From the NCBI GenBank assembly GCA_943704525.1, contig CALSCQ010003983.1, positions 1 through 15,905 on the forward strand: a DNA stretch of 15,905 nucleotides, written 5' to 3'. The stretch comes from Pigoraptor vietnamica (lineage: Eukaryota; Opisthokonta; Filasterea). Below the pieces are notes generated by a model, which searched no databases, was not told where the DNA came from, and saw only the letters and a list, made by a program, of their open reading frames with translations. The position numbers were made by a program, and so were the translations under genes. Of the stretch, positions 1 to 8,347 are shown one piece after another (position 1 is the stretch's first letter; every line of letters starts with the position of its first letter).

Positions 1-147
1 TCTCGGCGGCAGAGACAGGTCGGAGAGCGAGCGACTAAATCAGCGGCGTGTGGCTGTCGGGCGGTTACCCGATTGCTGGAGTGTGGAAGTGTGGAGATTC
101 GGCTACCGATTGCCTCTTTTGGTAGCCGCGGGTCTCACACTTTACAG

Positions 148-460
148 ACGTCATTACTGTGTGTCCAGATCCCTTGTCCACTTCGGGTTCTATTTTTAGG
201 GTTAGGGTTCATGTAACACTTCGGGTTGGCGTAACGCTTCGGGTTGGCGTAACGCTTCGGGTTGGCGTAACGCTTCGGGTTGGCGTAACGCTTCGGGTTC
301 ATGTAACGCATCGGGTTCATGTAACGGCTCGGGTTGACGTCATTTGTTCAGTGTCCACATCCGATGCTTAGGGTTGCTGTAACACTTTGGGTTGTTGTAA
401 CGCTTTGGGTTGATGTAACAGTTAGGCTTGACGTCAGTACTGTCCAAAATGTAGACGTCA
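148..460. repeat. Two-level tandem repeat: 18-bp units between GACGTC blocks
   Basis: An 18-bp unit (consensus ACGCTTCGGGTTGGCGTA) runs about seven times from 204 to 338, nearly perfect in the centre and drifting at the edges. A more degenerate run of the same unit lies at about 368-432. Each run is bordered by a block with a palindromic GACGTC core (148-153, 335-342, 429-436, 454-460), two of them full TGACGTCA, followed by a CTGTGTCC/CAGTGTCC-like string. The first array starts directly after a TTAGGGTTAGGG tract at 196-207. Because 18 is divisible by three, both strands stay open and give six-residue peptide repeats. I read those as by-products, not genes. The function is unknown; subtelomere-derived satellite or a cluster of CRE-like sites are both possible. 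Confidence 0.85.
196..207 (+). repeat. Interstitial telomere-like tract (TTAGGG)2
   Basis: Two perfect TTAGGG units sit at the left edge of the 18-bp array, and the array units keep a GGGTT core. TTAGGG is the telomere repeat of many protists, fungi and animals. Two copies are too few to mark a chromosome end, so this is probably an internal relic or chance. Confidence 0.45.
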
Positions 461-576
461 CATATCAATGTGACATCACTTGCATCATCCAATGTTGGTT
501 GGCTCACTCGCTGAGGCCGTATTACTAAATTTAGCAATAAAATGCAACAGAACTCAGTTCAGTTCTTCCAGAGTAA

Positions 577-1613
577 ATGCATTTGAAATCTATTTTGTAT
601 TATTTCAGTTTATTACCGGCACGGACACGGCAGACACACACTGAACTGACTGAGTTGGCTGACACTGAGCCGATCGGCGCCGGCACGGCGCACGGCACAC
701 AACTCAGACCGGACCGACTGTGGACGATGCCGGAACACAGTGCACTCCAACACGCAGCACCCATGCAGCCGGCCGGAGAACAATGCACAATGGCATGGTG
801 CCGGTGCACGCAGCGATGGGCAACACTCAGAGCGCGCATGCAGCCGATGGAGACCGGGCGGCGGCGGAAGGCGCGCACTGACCCACAATGGGACACTGCA
901 CTGCAACAGACAACAACGCACACACAACACGCAATGGTATTTGACACAAACAGCAACTCGCAATGGCACGCAAACAGCCGCAACGTGCAATGACACACTG
1001 ACACAGCAACACCCAACAGCGCGCATGCAGCAATGGACACTGCACGGAACTGGGTGCGCACCGGCTGTGGACCCGCCACAATGGGACACACCGCAACAGA
1101 CAACGATGCACACGCAACACACAATGGCATTTGACACAAACAGCAACTCGCAATGGCACGCAAACAGCAATGCGCAATGACACAATGACACAGCAACACG
1201 CAACAGCACGCACACATGGCACATGACCAATACACAACTGCACATACAGCACTGGCAGACCATGGCGCGCACACAGCAATGGGCAATGGGACGCACACAG
1301 TGATGGACAATGGCACGCACCAACGCAACATCATGCAGCAATGGACAACAGCCGACGCACTGACACATTGACTGACAACTGACGGCATGCACCAACTGAA
1401 TACGCAACATCACGCAGCACTGAATGCGGACCAAATGGCGAGCACCAACTGAATACACAACGGCACACACAGCAAAGGACAACTGACGCACCAATATGCA
1501 ACACGCACACAGAGCCAGACAGATTCAGACAATGGCGAGCACTGATACACAGCGGCGCATGGACAACAGAATGGACAATGGCGCACCAGCAAGGGACAAT
1601 GGCGCACTGCTCA
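577..1613. repeat. CA-rich low-complexity DNA with a ~190-bp duplication
   Basis: Over about 1 kb the plus strand is built from interleaved short words such as CAATGG, GCACGCA, CAACA and ACACA. A longer unit is duplicated in tandem: about 882-977 matches about 1075-1168, with an identical core beginning TTGACACAAACAGCAACTCG at 941 and at 1131, an offset of 190 bp. Long open frames occur in several frames of both strands, including a Cys/Val/His-rich one of about 290 codons on the minus strand. These follow from a composition with few TA dinucleotides. I see no gene, conserved motif or convincing splice sites here. Confidence 0.75.
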
Positions 1614-2333
1614 TCAATGGACACACGTTGGGTCGACGACATATCCATCTCCATCCGCCGCACCTTGCTGGACGGCACCATTGGCATTGCTGCCAGGAGG
1701 ACCGCGCAATGCCATCTGCGTGCCAGGTCCGGCTGCGGCGCTGCCCATTTGGGCACCACTGAGACCGCTGGGGCCGAGACCAGCGAAAAGACCGCCGACT
1801 TGCAGAGGCAGAACGAGGTTGATTGAGCCCGAGTGGTGTTGGCTTACAGCGACAGGTGTTGGCGCCGCACCGGCAGTCCCAAACATCGCGAGATCCTCGC
1901 GTGACAGTGACAACGTGAATGTCTTGTCACAGTGGGGACACAAGGCCTCCACGTTCGCGGAAACAAGGCGTCCTCTCCCTTGAGCGGCACCTTCCTGGGG
2001 CACTCGAGCGCCAGCCCCTGCCGCGCCCGCTGCGCCCGCTGCGCCCGCTGCGCCCGCTGCGCCCACTGCGCCCGCTGCGCCCGCTGCGCCCACTGCGCCC
2101 GCTGTGCCCGCTGTGCCCGCTGCGCCCACTGCACCCGCTGCGTCCACTGTGCCCGCTGCGCCCACTGCGCCCGCTGCGCCCGCTGTGCCCGCCCCAACAT
2201 GAGCATTCGGCACTGGCAGTTCACCATTCGCGTTGAGGAGGCCCGCCATAACGTCCCCTGTCTGCAGTGCTGTAAAGAGCATGTTTGCCTGCTGGAAAGC
2301 AAGTGCAGGCCCACCGCGCATTTTGTCATTCAT
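1614..2333 (-). CDS. Hypothetical Ala/Gly-repeat protein with CxxC motif
   Basis: A single-exon model of 239 aa starts at the ATG at 2333-2331, the first Met followed by clearly protein-like sequence (MNDKMRGGPALAFQQ). The frame stays open upstream without a usable Met, so the start could be further out. Order: a hydrophobic/polar head (about residues 1-47); a low-complexity Gly-Ala-Ala/Val/Thr triplet block (about 48-105) encoded by the 9-bp repeat at 2022-2192; a segment with CPHCDKTFTLSLSREDL, possibly half a zinc-binding site; and a Gly/Ala/Leu-rich tail ending in DPTCVH. The Gly-X-Y spacing looks collagen-like but lacks Pro. I do not recognise a family. Its 5' side faces the transposon insertion, so distal promoter DNA may have been displaced. 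A downstream exon cannot be excluded. Confidence 0.55.
   Translation of the reverse strand: MNDKMRGGPALAFQQANMLFTALQTGDVMAGLLNANGELPVPNAHVGAGTAGAAGAVGAAGTVDAAGAVGAAGTAGTAGAVGAAGAAGAVGAAGAAGAAGAAGAAGAGARVPQEGAAQGRGRLVSANVEALCPHCDKTFTLSLSREDLAMFGTAGAAPTPVAVSQHHSGSINLVLPLQVGGLFAGLGPSGLSGAQMGSAAAGPGTQMALRGPPGSNANGAVQQGAADGDGYVVDPTCVH
2022..2192. repeat. 9-bp minisatellite inside the Ala/Gly-repeat gene
   Basis: About 19 consecutive copies of a 9-bp unit (plus strand CGCCCGCTG, with CGCCCACTG and TGCCCGCTG variants). On the minus strand it encodes the Gly-Ala-Ala type tripeptides of the gene at 1614-2333. The length keeps frame with any copy-number change, so the protein is probably length-polymorphic. 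Confidence 0.9.
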
Positions 2334-2489
2334 CGTCAAAATGTAAGAGGATGCAAAAAGTGATTGAAGTGGGGATGCAGTTGTCGAGTGAGACTTGAGC
2401 GTGTCTCGAGTTGTCAAGCGGATATCGATGTGCAAACTGTCAAATTCAGCAATAGGCGTGGGCCTGCGTGCACGACCAGCCCCCACACT

Positions 2490-2536
2490 CGTGCGCGCCC
2501 CACGCGGTCTGGGGCGATAGGCGTGGGGCGCGCACG
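2490..2536. other. Perfect 16-bp GC-rich hairpin
   Basis: The arms 2490-2505 (CGTGCGCGCCCCACGC) and 2521-2536 are exact reverse complements, with a 15-nt loop. The hairpin lies about 155 bp upstream of the minus-strand gene's start and about 80 bp outside the left transposon end. It could be a regulatory or 5' UTR structure or a small palindromic element; no function can be assigned. Confidence 0.7.
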
Positions 2537-2617
2537 ACAAAAATGGCACTTTCCACAGAATCTCTTTTGACCGTTCACTATGGCGGCGCCCATAGTTAAT
2601 CACTCGGAACAATTTAA

Positions 2618-2633
2618 AGGGATCGGAATTTAA
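2618..2633 (+). repeat. Left terminal inverted repeat
   Basis: AGGGATCGGAATTTAA, the exact reverse complement of 7902-7917. It is followed by a looser match (GATTTTC here, TTTTTCT at the other end). With the outer TTAA the identical palindromic match is 20 bp. Confidence 0.85.
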
Positions 2634-2842
2634 GATTTTCGGCCTAGTAACCAGTCCAATAATCCGAATTTGGCGGGAAAATCCAGTCGCAATTTGAATG
2701 GGGTAATCACGTGCGAGACGGTATTCCCGCCACATTCTTTCACTTTACAATTAGCACGTGGCGAGGAAGGCTGCTGAAACACCGTGTATTTATTCAATAG
2801 AAACCACATAAAGAGCCAATTGAGATACAACGCAACTTCAGA
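2634..2842 (+). promoter_or_regulatory. Left subterminal region / transposase promoter
   Basis: Between the left terminus and the transposase ATG lie TTTGGCGGGAAAAT (2669-2682), a match to the E2F consensus known from animals and plants; CACGTG (2708-2713); the inverted motif TTCCCGCC (2724-2731); and a second CACGTG (2755-2760). An AT-rich TGTATTTATT is at about 2783-2792. The motif matches are direct observations. A promoter or transposase-binding role is inferred from position and from recurrence at the other end. Confidence 0.5.
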
Positions 2843-5800
2843 ATGGCGGAGTTCCCGCCGCCAGAGGATGTGCTCAGTGATGGTCCCGAAGATGCCGGCG
2901 GCGCGGGCGCTGGCAACCCGAACGCGAGCGACGCCGATTCAGAGGAAACGGCTGTCGCGAGTCCACGCATTCCCCACACGCCTGATGGTGTGCAAAAAAA
3001 GCGAAAGCGAGGTCGCCCTTGTATGTCCGCTTCGCCGGAAGAAGCTGCCGAACGCCGACGACTGCAGAAGCGCCGCTGGTGGAACACGCCGCGAGGTAAA
3101 GAACTGAAGCGTCGCCAAGCCGAAGAATCGCGCATCATCCGTGCTTTTGCTGGAGATGCCGACATTATTCGGGAAGTCGCACACGAACGCGACGTCTCAC
3201 ACGCTCAGGTATTGCACGAGCTTCTGCATCCCGACACGGCGCCCATGGAGTTGGACGGCGTCGACGGCGCATCTGGCGAGTCGAGTCAGCGATCTCAGAT
3301 GCGAACGACGTGCACGCTGGCGGACGGTCACAGTCAACCTGCCGACCCGATGCCAACCCCCCCAACAACACCGCCGGTCATCCAGCCGGCCAACATTCGT
3401 ACCCGCAACCGCTCGAGGCCATCGCTCGGCCAGCAGCTCCGCGAGCGGCATGCTGCCGACATTATGGCGGCTATGGGCGTCGATGCCGGTTCTGTTGCCG
3501 GCCGCAGTCGCCTCCCCAGCGAGCGTTGGCACCTGCAGCATATTGAGGGGCCATACAATGAAACAAATGAGCGTTTGACGAGCACCATTGCCATGGTGCA
3601 GGCATCGACGCTCGTGGACTTTGCGAGGGACCTTCGGTGCTCGCAATGTGCCTCGCCCGTCAAGGTCGTCGACTTTGCTTTCCACTACCTCGTTCCTGTT
3701 ATGGGATGGCAGTGCACAAAGGACGGTTGGTAATTAGCCATAATGCCGTGTGTTCTTTACGCAAATTGAATGACTGAAATCGGCTTACCTTTTCACTGTA
3801 CTATGCCGGCAGAGTGCGCCCGCGCAAACGTGTGGCTTGGATCCCGCTTTGCCACGCGCGACATCACGTTGGCATCGCCGAGTGCCGCACAACCTGCCGC
3901 CACGGAGACGGCGACGGCGCCCACTGCCGAGATGACGGCGCCCACTGCCGAGACGACGGCGCCCACTGCCAAGACGACGGCGCCCACTGCCGAGACGACG
4001 GCGCCCACTGCCGCCGAGACGACGGCGCCCGGCACTGCCGAGACGACGGCGCCCACTCCTCCGCCGACGCCAACGAAGAAGCCGCCCCCGAAGCTCGATC
4101 ACACGGTCGTCAACAATGCGGTTGCGGGTGCGAGCGTTATCGCGGGCATCGACCTGACGCACCTGACGGCCATTCTCGAGGCGCTGAACATCAAGCCGAT
4201 TCCGGGCGACACGTTCAAGGCGGCGGAGTCGTATATAATGGACGACATCCCCCGTCTGTGGAACGAGCACCGGGAGATCATCCAGGCGTTTCTCTTCGCT
4301 CTCGGCATCGACGATCGGTACGTTGATGTGCGCCGAGTGTGTGGCTTGGAAATGCTCCGATTGGCCGGCTGACTGACGTGGATGACGTCGCAGGAGCCTC
4401 CAAATGGACGGCACGCACGACAGCGTCCGTCTGGCGATGCACTGCCTTCTTTGGGCCCTCACCACGAAGTTCAACATAATCGCCGACCTCGAAGTGGCGA
4501 CGAAGAAGAGCCGCGTCGGCATTCAGTCGTCGCAGCTTGAGTTCGAGGGTGCTGTCAATCTCCTCAAGCGCGTGACAAAGGACTTCGAGGCGGTCGCCGA
4601 GCGTGTTCGGCCTGGCGAGCCCCTCGTGCCTGTCGAAAACGTCGTCCACGACCAGCATGGCGCCTTCACCAAGTTCATCGAGGTCGCTTTGCAGAAGTCA
4701 CGAGGTGAGCTCATCTATGTACAGTATCCGATCCGTGTGATTTGGACTGAACATACTGTATGTGGTCATCAACTGCACAATGTTTCGTGGGCTGCACGCT
4801 ACGAGTTAATTTGACATGTGGTATTTGCGTATTTGCAGAGTTGGCGCTTCGCGCCCTTCTTCGCGCCCTCGGTGAGCAGCAAAACGTCATGGAGCCGCAG
4901 AACGACTTGCCGGCGGCTATGGACGTGTGCGACTCGGCAGCCATGGACGTGTGCGACTCGGCCATGGACGTGGACGGTGCCGCCGGTGCCGCCGGACCAG
5001 CAGACGATGGCGTGGCAGGACCTGCTCCTCCGACGGCGCCACCCGGCACTGCAACCGACCTGCAGTTCTTGGCTGGCCAGCCTGAGCACCCCGACTTCAT
5101 CGACGACTCGGAAGACTCGGACGACGAGCTGGTCGAGGAAATGATGGTCGAGGGCGAACGCGAAGCACACTGGCGACCAACGGCGCAGGTGTTGCCGTCG
5201 GACATCGGCAATGGCGCCGAGGATATGTCCCTTCCAGGCGTTGAGGGTTTGACCGTGTCGGCTGCGTTGTTCGAGTTTTTTGCGGGTACCAACATCGAGA
5301 TTGACGTTGGCGGGTCGGGCGGACAGCAACACGAGTCCTTGCCACAGCATGGAACTCCTGGCAACGTGTCGTCGAGGGCCGGCAGTGTGGTGGCAACGCT
5401 GAGCGATGAGCAGCGGCAACTTCTCAGGCAACAGCCTCGGTGCAAGGACGCCGACGTACATCACGAGATGGGGAACGTCCACGATATATGGCACAAGGCC
5501 CGTTCTGTCAGGACTGGGTAAGACTGTCCTTGCTGTGCTCACTTTGTTAACCGTGCATTTTTTCACCTGACCGATTTGCTATGCCTTCTGCCTCAGGCTT
5601 GCAGAGAAAGGTGCCCACCTCACGAAGGCGGGGAAGGACGAGCTCATGGCAGCAGCGAACATGATTCGACTGTTCCTCCTTGGGGCGGTGAATCGTGCAC
5701 TCGCAGAGAAGAATCCTGAACGCTTCTACGAGATCTGGTCAACGCTTCCCTCCAAGCTCATCCCGTCGACCGAAGGCGACAAAGCCAACAGCCTCAGTGA

Positions 5801-6128
5801 ACCCGTGCTAAAGGTCATCCTCGATTGGTATCCGCGATTCCTCACGCGCGACGTCGCCCCTCGCTTTGTAACTGAGCTCTACACCGCGGGGATCGAGTCG
5901 CTCAACTCGAAGTGGCACCGCTACGTCCCCAAGTTCAAGTACCTCTCGCCGGAGCGGTACCGGCGGCGTGCGATGATGTTTGCGATGGGTTGGAACGTGC
6001 TGCGCCTCTCATCAAAGAGAATCATCGCTCGTCTCACGGGCAACCCAGCCGCAGAGGAAGAGCGAGCGAAGACGCTGGCGCGCGTTTCCGGCTGGCAGAG
6101 GGAGTTGATGAATCGGTTCTTTGCTTGA
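2843..6128 (+). CDS. DDE-type transposase, five exons (969 aa)
   Basis: Exons 2843-3725, 3813-4317, 4394-4704, 4839-5517 and 5597-6128 join in phase. The start is the first Met (MAEFPPPED). Features in order: acidic N-terminus; AT-hook-like KRKRGRP (residues 53-59); basic helical region; zinc-knuckle-like cluster C266, C269, C291, C296, the last Cys supplied by exon 2; a Thr/Ala/Glu repeat (about 328-376); a helical domain; SLQMDGTHDS with candidate catalytic D468; VVHDQHGAF with a second candidate D549; a long acidic Asp/Glu/Gly-rich linker containing MDVCDS repeats; VHDIWHKAR (D782, W784, H785); and TAGIESLNSKWHRYVPK with candidate E893. The order DG...(T/H)D.H...D.WH.K...G.E..(N/H)S fits eukaryotic transposases of the Mutator/Kolobok-like RNase H group as I remember them. 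It would cut at the termini and integrate the element in the nucleus. No frameshift or stop was found. The superfamily is uncertain; the transposase call is fairly sure. Confidence 0.78.
3910..4056 (+). repeat. 21-bp coding minisatellite in transposase exon 2
   Basis: About seven copies of GCGCCCACTGCCGAGACGACG, encoding APTAETT-like heptads with two 3-nt insertions that keep the frame. It forms a flexible Thr/Pro-rich linker between the zinc-knuckle-like and helical domains and should vary in copy number. Confidence 0.88.
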
Positions 6129-6338
6129 AGTTTATTGCTGTCGCGTGCGTCCGCGTTTGCGTGCGTCTGCATTTGCGTGCATTGTATAATATAATTGCTT
6201 GCTGTAAATATTTGGGTGGTGAGGCTCGTCCGTATTCAGCGTCTGCATTTGCATGCATCTGCGTTTTGCGAGCCCTGCTGTGCATTTTGCATGGCCGGAA
6301 AGGACAGCACCAGTGCAACATCCATATCAGTCGCATAT
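6129..6338. other. Convergent 3' spacer of the transposon
   Basis: This short AT/GT-rich interval separates the two convergent stop codons. It holds a 20-bp direct repeat: GCGTCTGCATTTGCGTGCAT at about 6163-6182 and, with one change, at about 6239-6258. TATAATATAAT and TGTAAATAT strings between the copies could serve 3'-end formation. No gene is seen. Confidence 0.5.
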
Positions 6339-7570
6339 TTATGTGCCGGGTTCATATTGTACAATGGGGCCTCCAAAATAACGCAGCGATATTGCGAGAC
6401 GACAACAATCAAGAGGAACAACGCGCGACTGATACGCTGCGCCAAGCTGCCTGAAAGCCCTATAGCGCATGCGAGAAGAAAGAGGTGGCCCATCTCGGCG
6501 TCTATCTGCTGCCTGGCGCGGATCATACTCCCAATGAAGCCACCCGTTCAGCGGCCCATCAACATAACGCGCGCCTAATGCAACGCAGGGGCAAATGGCG
6601 CACCCCACACACCTTACAGCACGCAGAGAACCCTCACGAGTGGCCTCTTGCACACGCACAAGCACATCAAACACATTCACAAGGTTCACCCACGACACGC
6701 CGCTCAACGCATCACCGCTTTGCAGCAGGCGATATGCAAATTCATAGAACATGGGTAGCAGACGATGCTGAACCATGAAAGCTTCCGAAACGCTCCACCA
6801 GAGACGTCCGACACGCCTAAGCTTGTCCCAGTGTGGCGCAAGAAACCACTTGCCCGCGACATTTCGAACCCAAATCTCGTAAGCGTCGACCGGCTGGAAC
6901 TCATGAAAACAGCGCATAATGTCGAGGCCAGTTGGGACGAACAAGCCCTCTTTGATGGGCTGCCCATTACCGTCACGTCGCACAACGCGCATCTCTCCTT
7001 CGACTTCGCGGACACGAATAAAGGATTGGATGGTACCATCAGCTGCTCGCTGCGGTTCGAGGACGAGCACCCTGCAAGCCGCCAGCCAAGTAAGTTATTC
7101 AGTCACCCCATACAACACACTGAACCGCATAATTAAACTTACACTGAGCGCTCTCGTGATGAAATCAACGCCATGCGTTGTTCGCACATCGCCGCAACGG
7201 GATAAAACGGGGGTACGCCGTTCGGGAGCGCTCCAACTTGCTGCTGCAGCTGATACAATGCATCGCTCTCCAACGCAGCGCGATCGCCCGACTCAAGCAG
7301 CGCCGGCACAGCATTGACACCGAGTCGCCATGATAGCCACTCACGCACAGAGGGAGCGAATCGGTCCCAGCGCTGTGTTGTGACGTTCTGTTGTTGTACG
7401 GCATCGACCAGTCGTTCGCATTTCTCGGCCCGATTACCGCGTGTGGGCGCCGGAATTTCACATGTGCGCAAGGCACTGACGCAATCGGCCACACTGGGCC
7501 ACGCAGGTGCCTGCGCCGCCGGTGGTTGGTCGATCTCCATGCCGTCCATCGTTCCGGATGGGATGAGCAT
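6339..7570 (-). CDS. Transposon companion protein, two exons, unknown
   Basis: Exon 1 is 7570-7143, the intron is 7142-7072 (GTAAGTTT donor, GGCTTGCAG acceptor) and exon 2 is 7071-6339. Phase 2 joins cleanly, giving about 387 aa. Candidate starts are Met1, Met8 and Met11 (MDGMEIDQPP). The short MDGMEID head resembles the MDVDG and MELDGVDG strings in the transposase, which hints at common element origin. The middle is a globular, Trp-rich region (WVRNVAGKWFLAPHWDKLRRVGRLWW split over several helices). I recognise no domain and no catalytic motif. The C-terminus is uncertain: a good donor GTAAGG at 6617-6612 could splice to an acceptor at 6575, giving an earlier stop. Its location inside the right terminus, convergent to the transposase, suggests a helper or regulator as mudrB is in MuDR. 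That is analogy only, not homology. Confidence 0.62.
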
Positions 7571-7901
7571 CGCAGTGGATGGAGGACGTGTTTTGACTAT
7601 TGTAAGTACAATGCGGGCTACTCATGTATGCTTTATTATTGAGCTATGAGCCGCACCCTGCCATTAGGCGGGAGAAAAGCAGAGAACTTTGCGTAAAACA
7701 TGTCTCTACGCGGCTGGTGCAATTCCGAAAGCTGTGTGTATGAAGAGTGCAGGTTGTTTACACTGGGACACTCACGTGACCCATGGTTCCCGCCATAGAA
7801 ACTTATAAAAATACTTATTGTGCACATTCGTGCCTATCAAAAAACTGAAGTAGAAAAGATAACCCTCACCCATTGCGAGAGCAACATCCGGGGTAGAAAA
7901 A
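7571..7901 (-). promoter_or_regulatory. Right subterminal region / companion-gene promoter
   Basis: Reading inward from the right end on the minus strand, GGCGGGAA (7794-7787) is followed by TCACGTG (7779-7773), the same two motifs in the same order as at the left end. An AT-rich TATTTTTATAAG lies just outside them (about 7814-7802). The rest has no recognised feature and no open frame worth calling. Confidence 0.45.
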
Positions 7902-7917
7902 TTAAATTCCGATCCCT
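7902..7917 (-). repeat. Right terminal inverted repeat
   Basis: TTAAATTCCGATCCCT on the plus strand, the exact reverse complement of 2618-2633, followed directly by TTAA at 7918-7921. Confidence 0.85.
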
Positions 7918-7921
7918 TTAA

Positions 7922-8347
7922 TCTGGAAATTGCACTCGCTTTTTACCACTAAAATTCTTAGTTTCCAAATAAACTGACACCCCTGATGTCACGGTGCCAT
8001 TGAATTGGACAATTAGCAAAATCCCTCTCTTTTTGCAGACACTCTGAGATTACAAATCCCGATCATTAGTCGCATCAATCTACTTTGTCCGGGATTCCAA
8101 TATCTATGGCAAGTTCAATACATGTGCCCGGATGGGACACTATATATAGCCCACGACGCGCCTCGGTCACTAACGTTATACTAGGTACCAGTTAGCCAAA
8201 AGCACTGGGTCCCGAACACCTTCAAGTTGACAGTCACCGTCATTTGTCATTTCAACCCTGAATGCCCCAAAGCACCTCGGAGCACAAAACTCAGTCCATA
8301 ACTTTGTAGGCTTTGAGCAATCCTGATTCCACTCCTCACAATATTAA
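7922..8347. other. Intergenic spacer right of the transposon
   Basis: AT-rich non-coding DNA between the transposon end and the stop of the next minus-strand gene. The main feature is a palindromic TATA-like CTATATATAG at 8140-8149. No frame downstream of it on either strand is convincing within the interval. Before the insertion this DNA joined directly to 2613, so on the minus strand it lay upstream of the gene at 1614-2333. Confidence 0.45.

Larger units (their letters stand above)
2614..7921. mobile_element. TTAA-flanked two-gene DNA transposon (Kolobok-like?)
   Basis: The element body is 2618-7917 (5,300 bp). It is bounded by TTAA at 2614-2617 and 7918-7921, read as a target-site duplication. 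Its termini are perfect 16-bp inverted repeats beginning AGGGATCGG. Inside are two convergent, intron-bearing genes: a DDE-type transposase (2843-6128, +) and an unknown protein (6339-7570, -), each starting a few hundred bases inside one terminus. A TTAA duplication is known for Kolobok and piggyBac families; the transposase motifs do not look like piggyBac. Mutator-type elements share the convergent two-gene layout but make duplications of about 9 bp, which I do not find here. All transposase exons are open and the ends match perfectly, so the copy may be young and possibly autonomous. It lies between the starts of the gene at 1614-2333 and the 3' end of the gene at 8348-11099. Confidence 0.82.

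Noticed and set aside
100-128. 8-bp stem hairpin CGGCTACC/GGTAGCCG
   Set aside because: Short stem, no context; such a hairpin is expected by chance in this much sequence.
135-371. Hexapeptide-repeat open frames on both strands over the 18-bp array
   Set aside because: An 18-bp period keeps any frame open; no start context or flanking coding sequence supports a gene.
613-1494. Cys-rich minus-strand open frame of about 290 codons
   Set aside because: It lies entirely in CA-rich repeats, overlaps equally long frames on both strands, and its peptide merely repeats words set by the DNA repeat.
2364-2735. Upstream extension of the minus-strand Ala/Gly-repeat frame across the transposon end
   Set aside because: The frame is open by chance through the hairpin, the TTAA and the terminal repeat; no Met and no protein-like composition there.
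4099-4658. Minus-strand open frames opposite the transposase exons
   Set aside because: Shadows of GC-rich coding sequence; the plus-strand exons splice in phase and carry the transposase motifs.
2614-7921. True Mutator (MuDR) element
   Set aside because: The convergent genes fit, but the termini are short and no ~9-bp direct duplication flanks them; TTAA on both sides explains the borders better.
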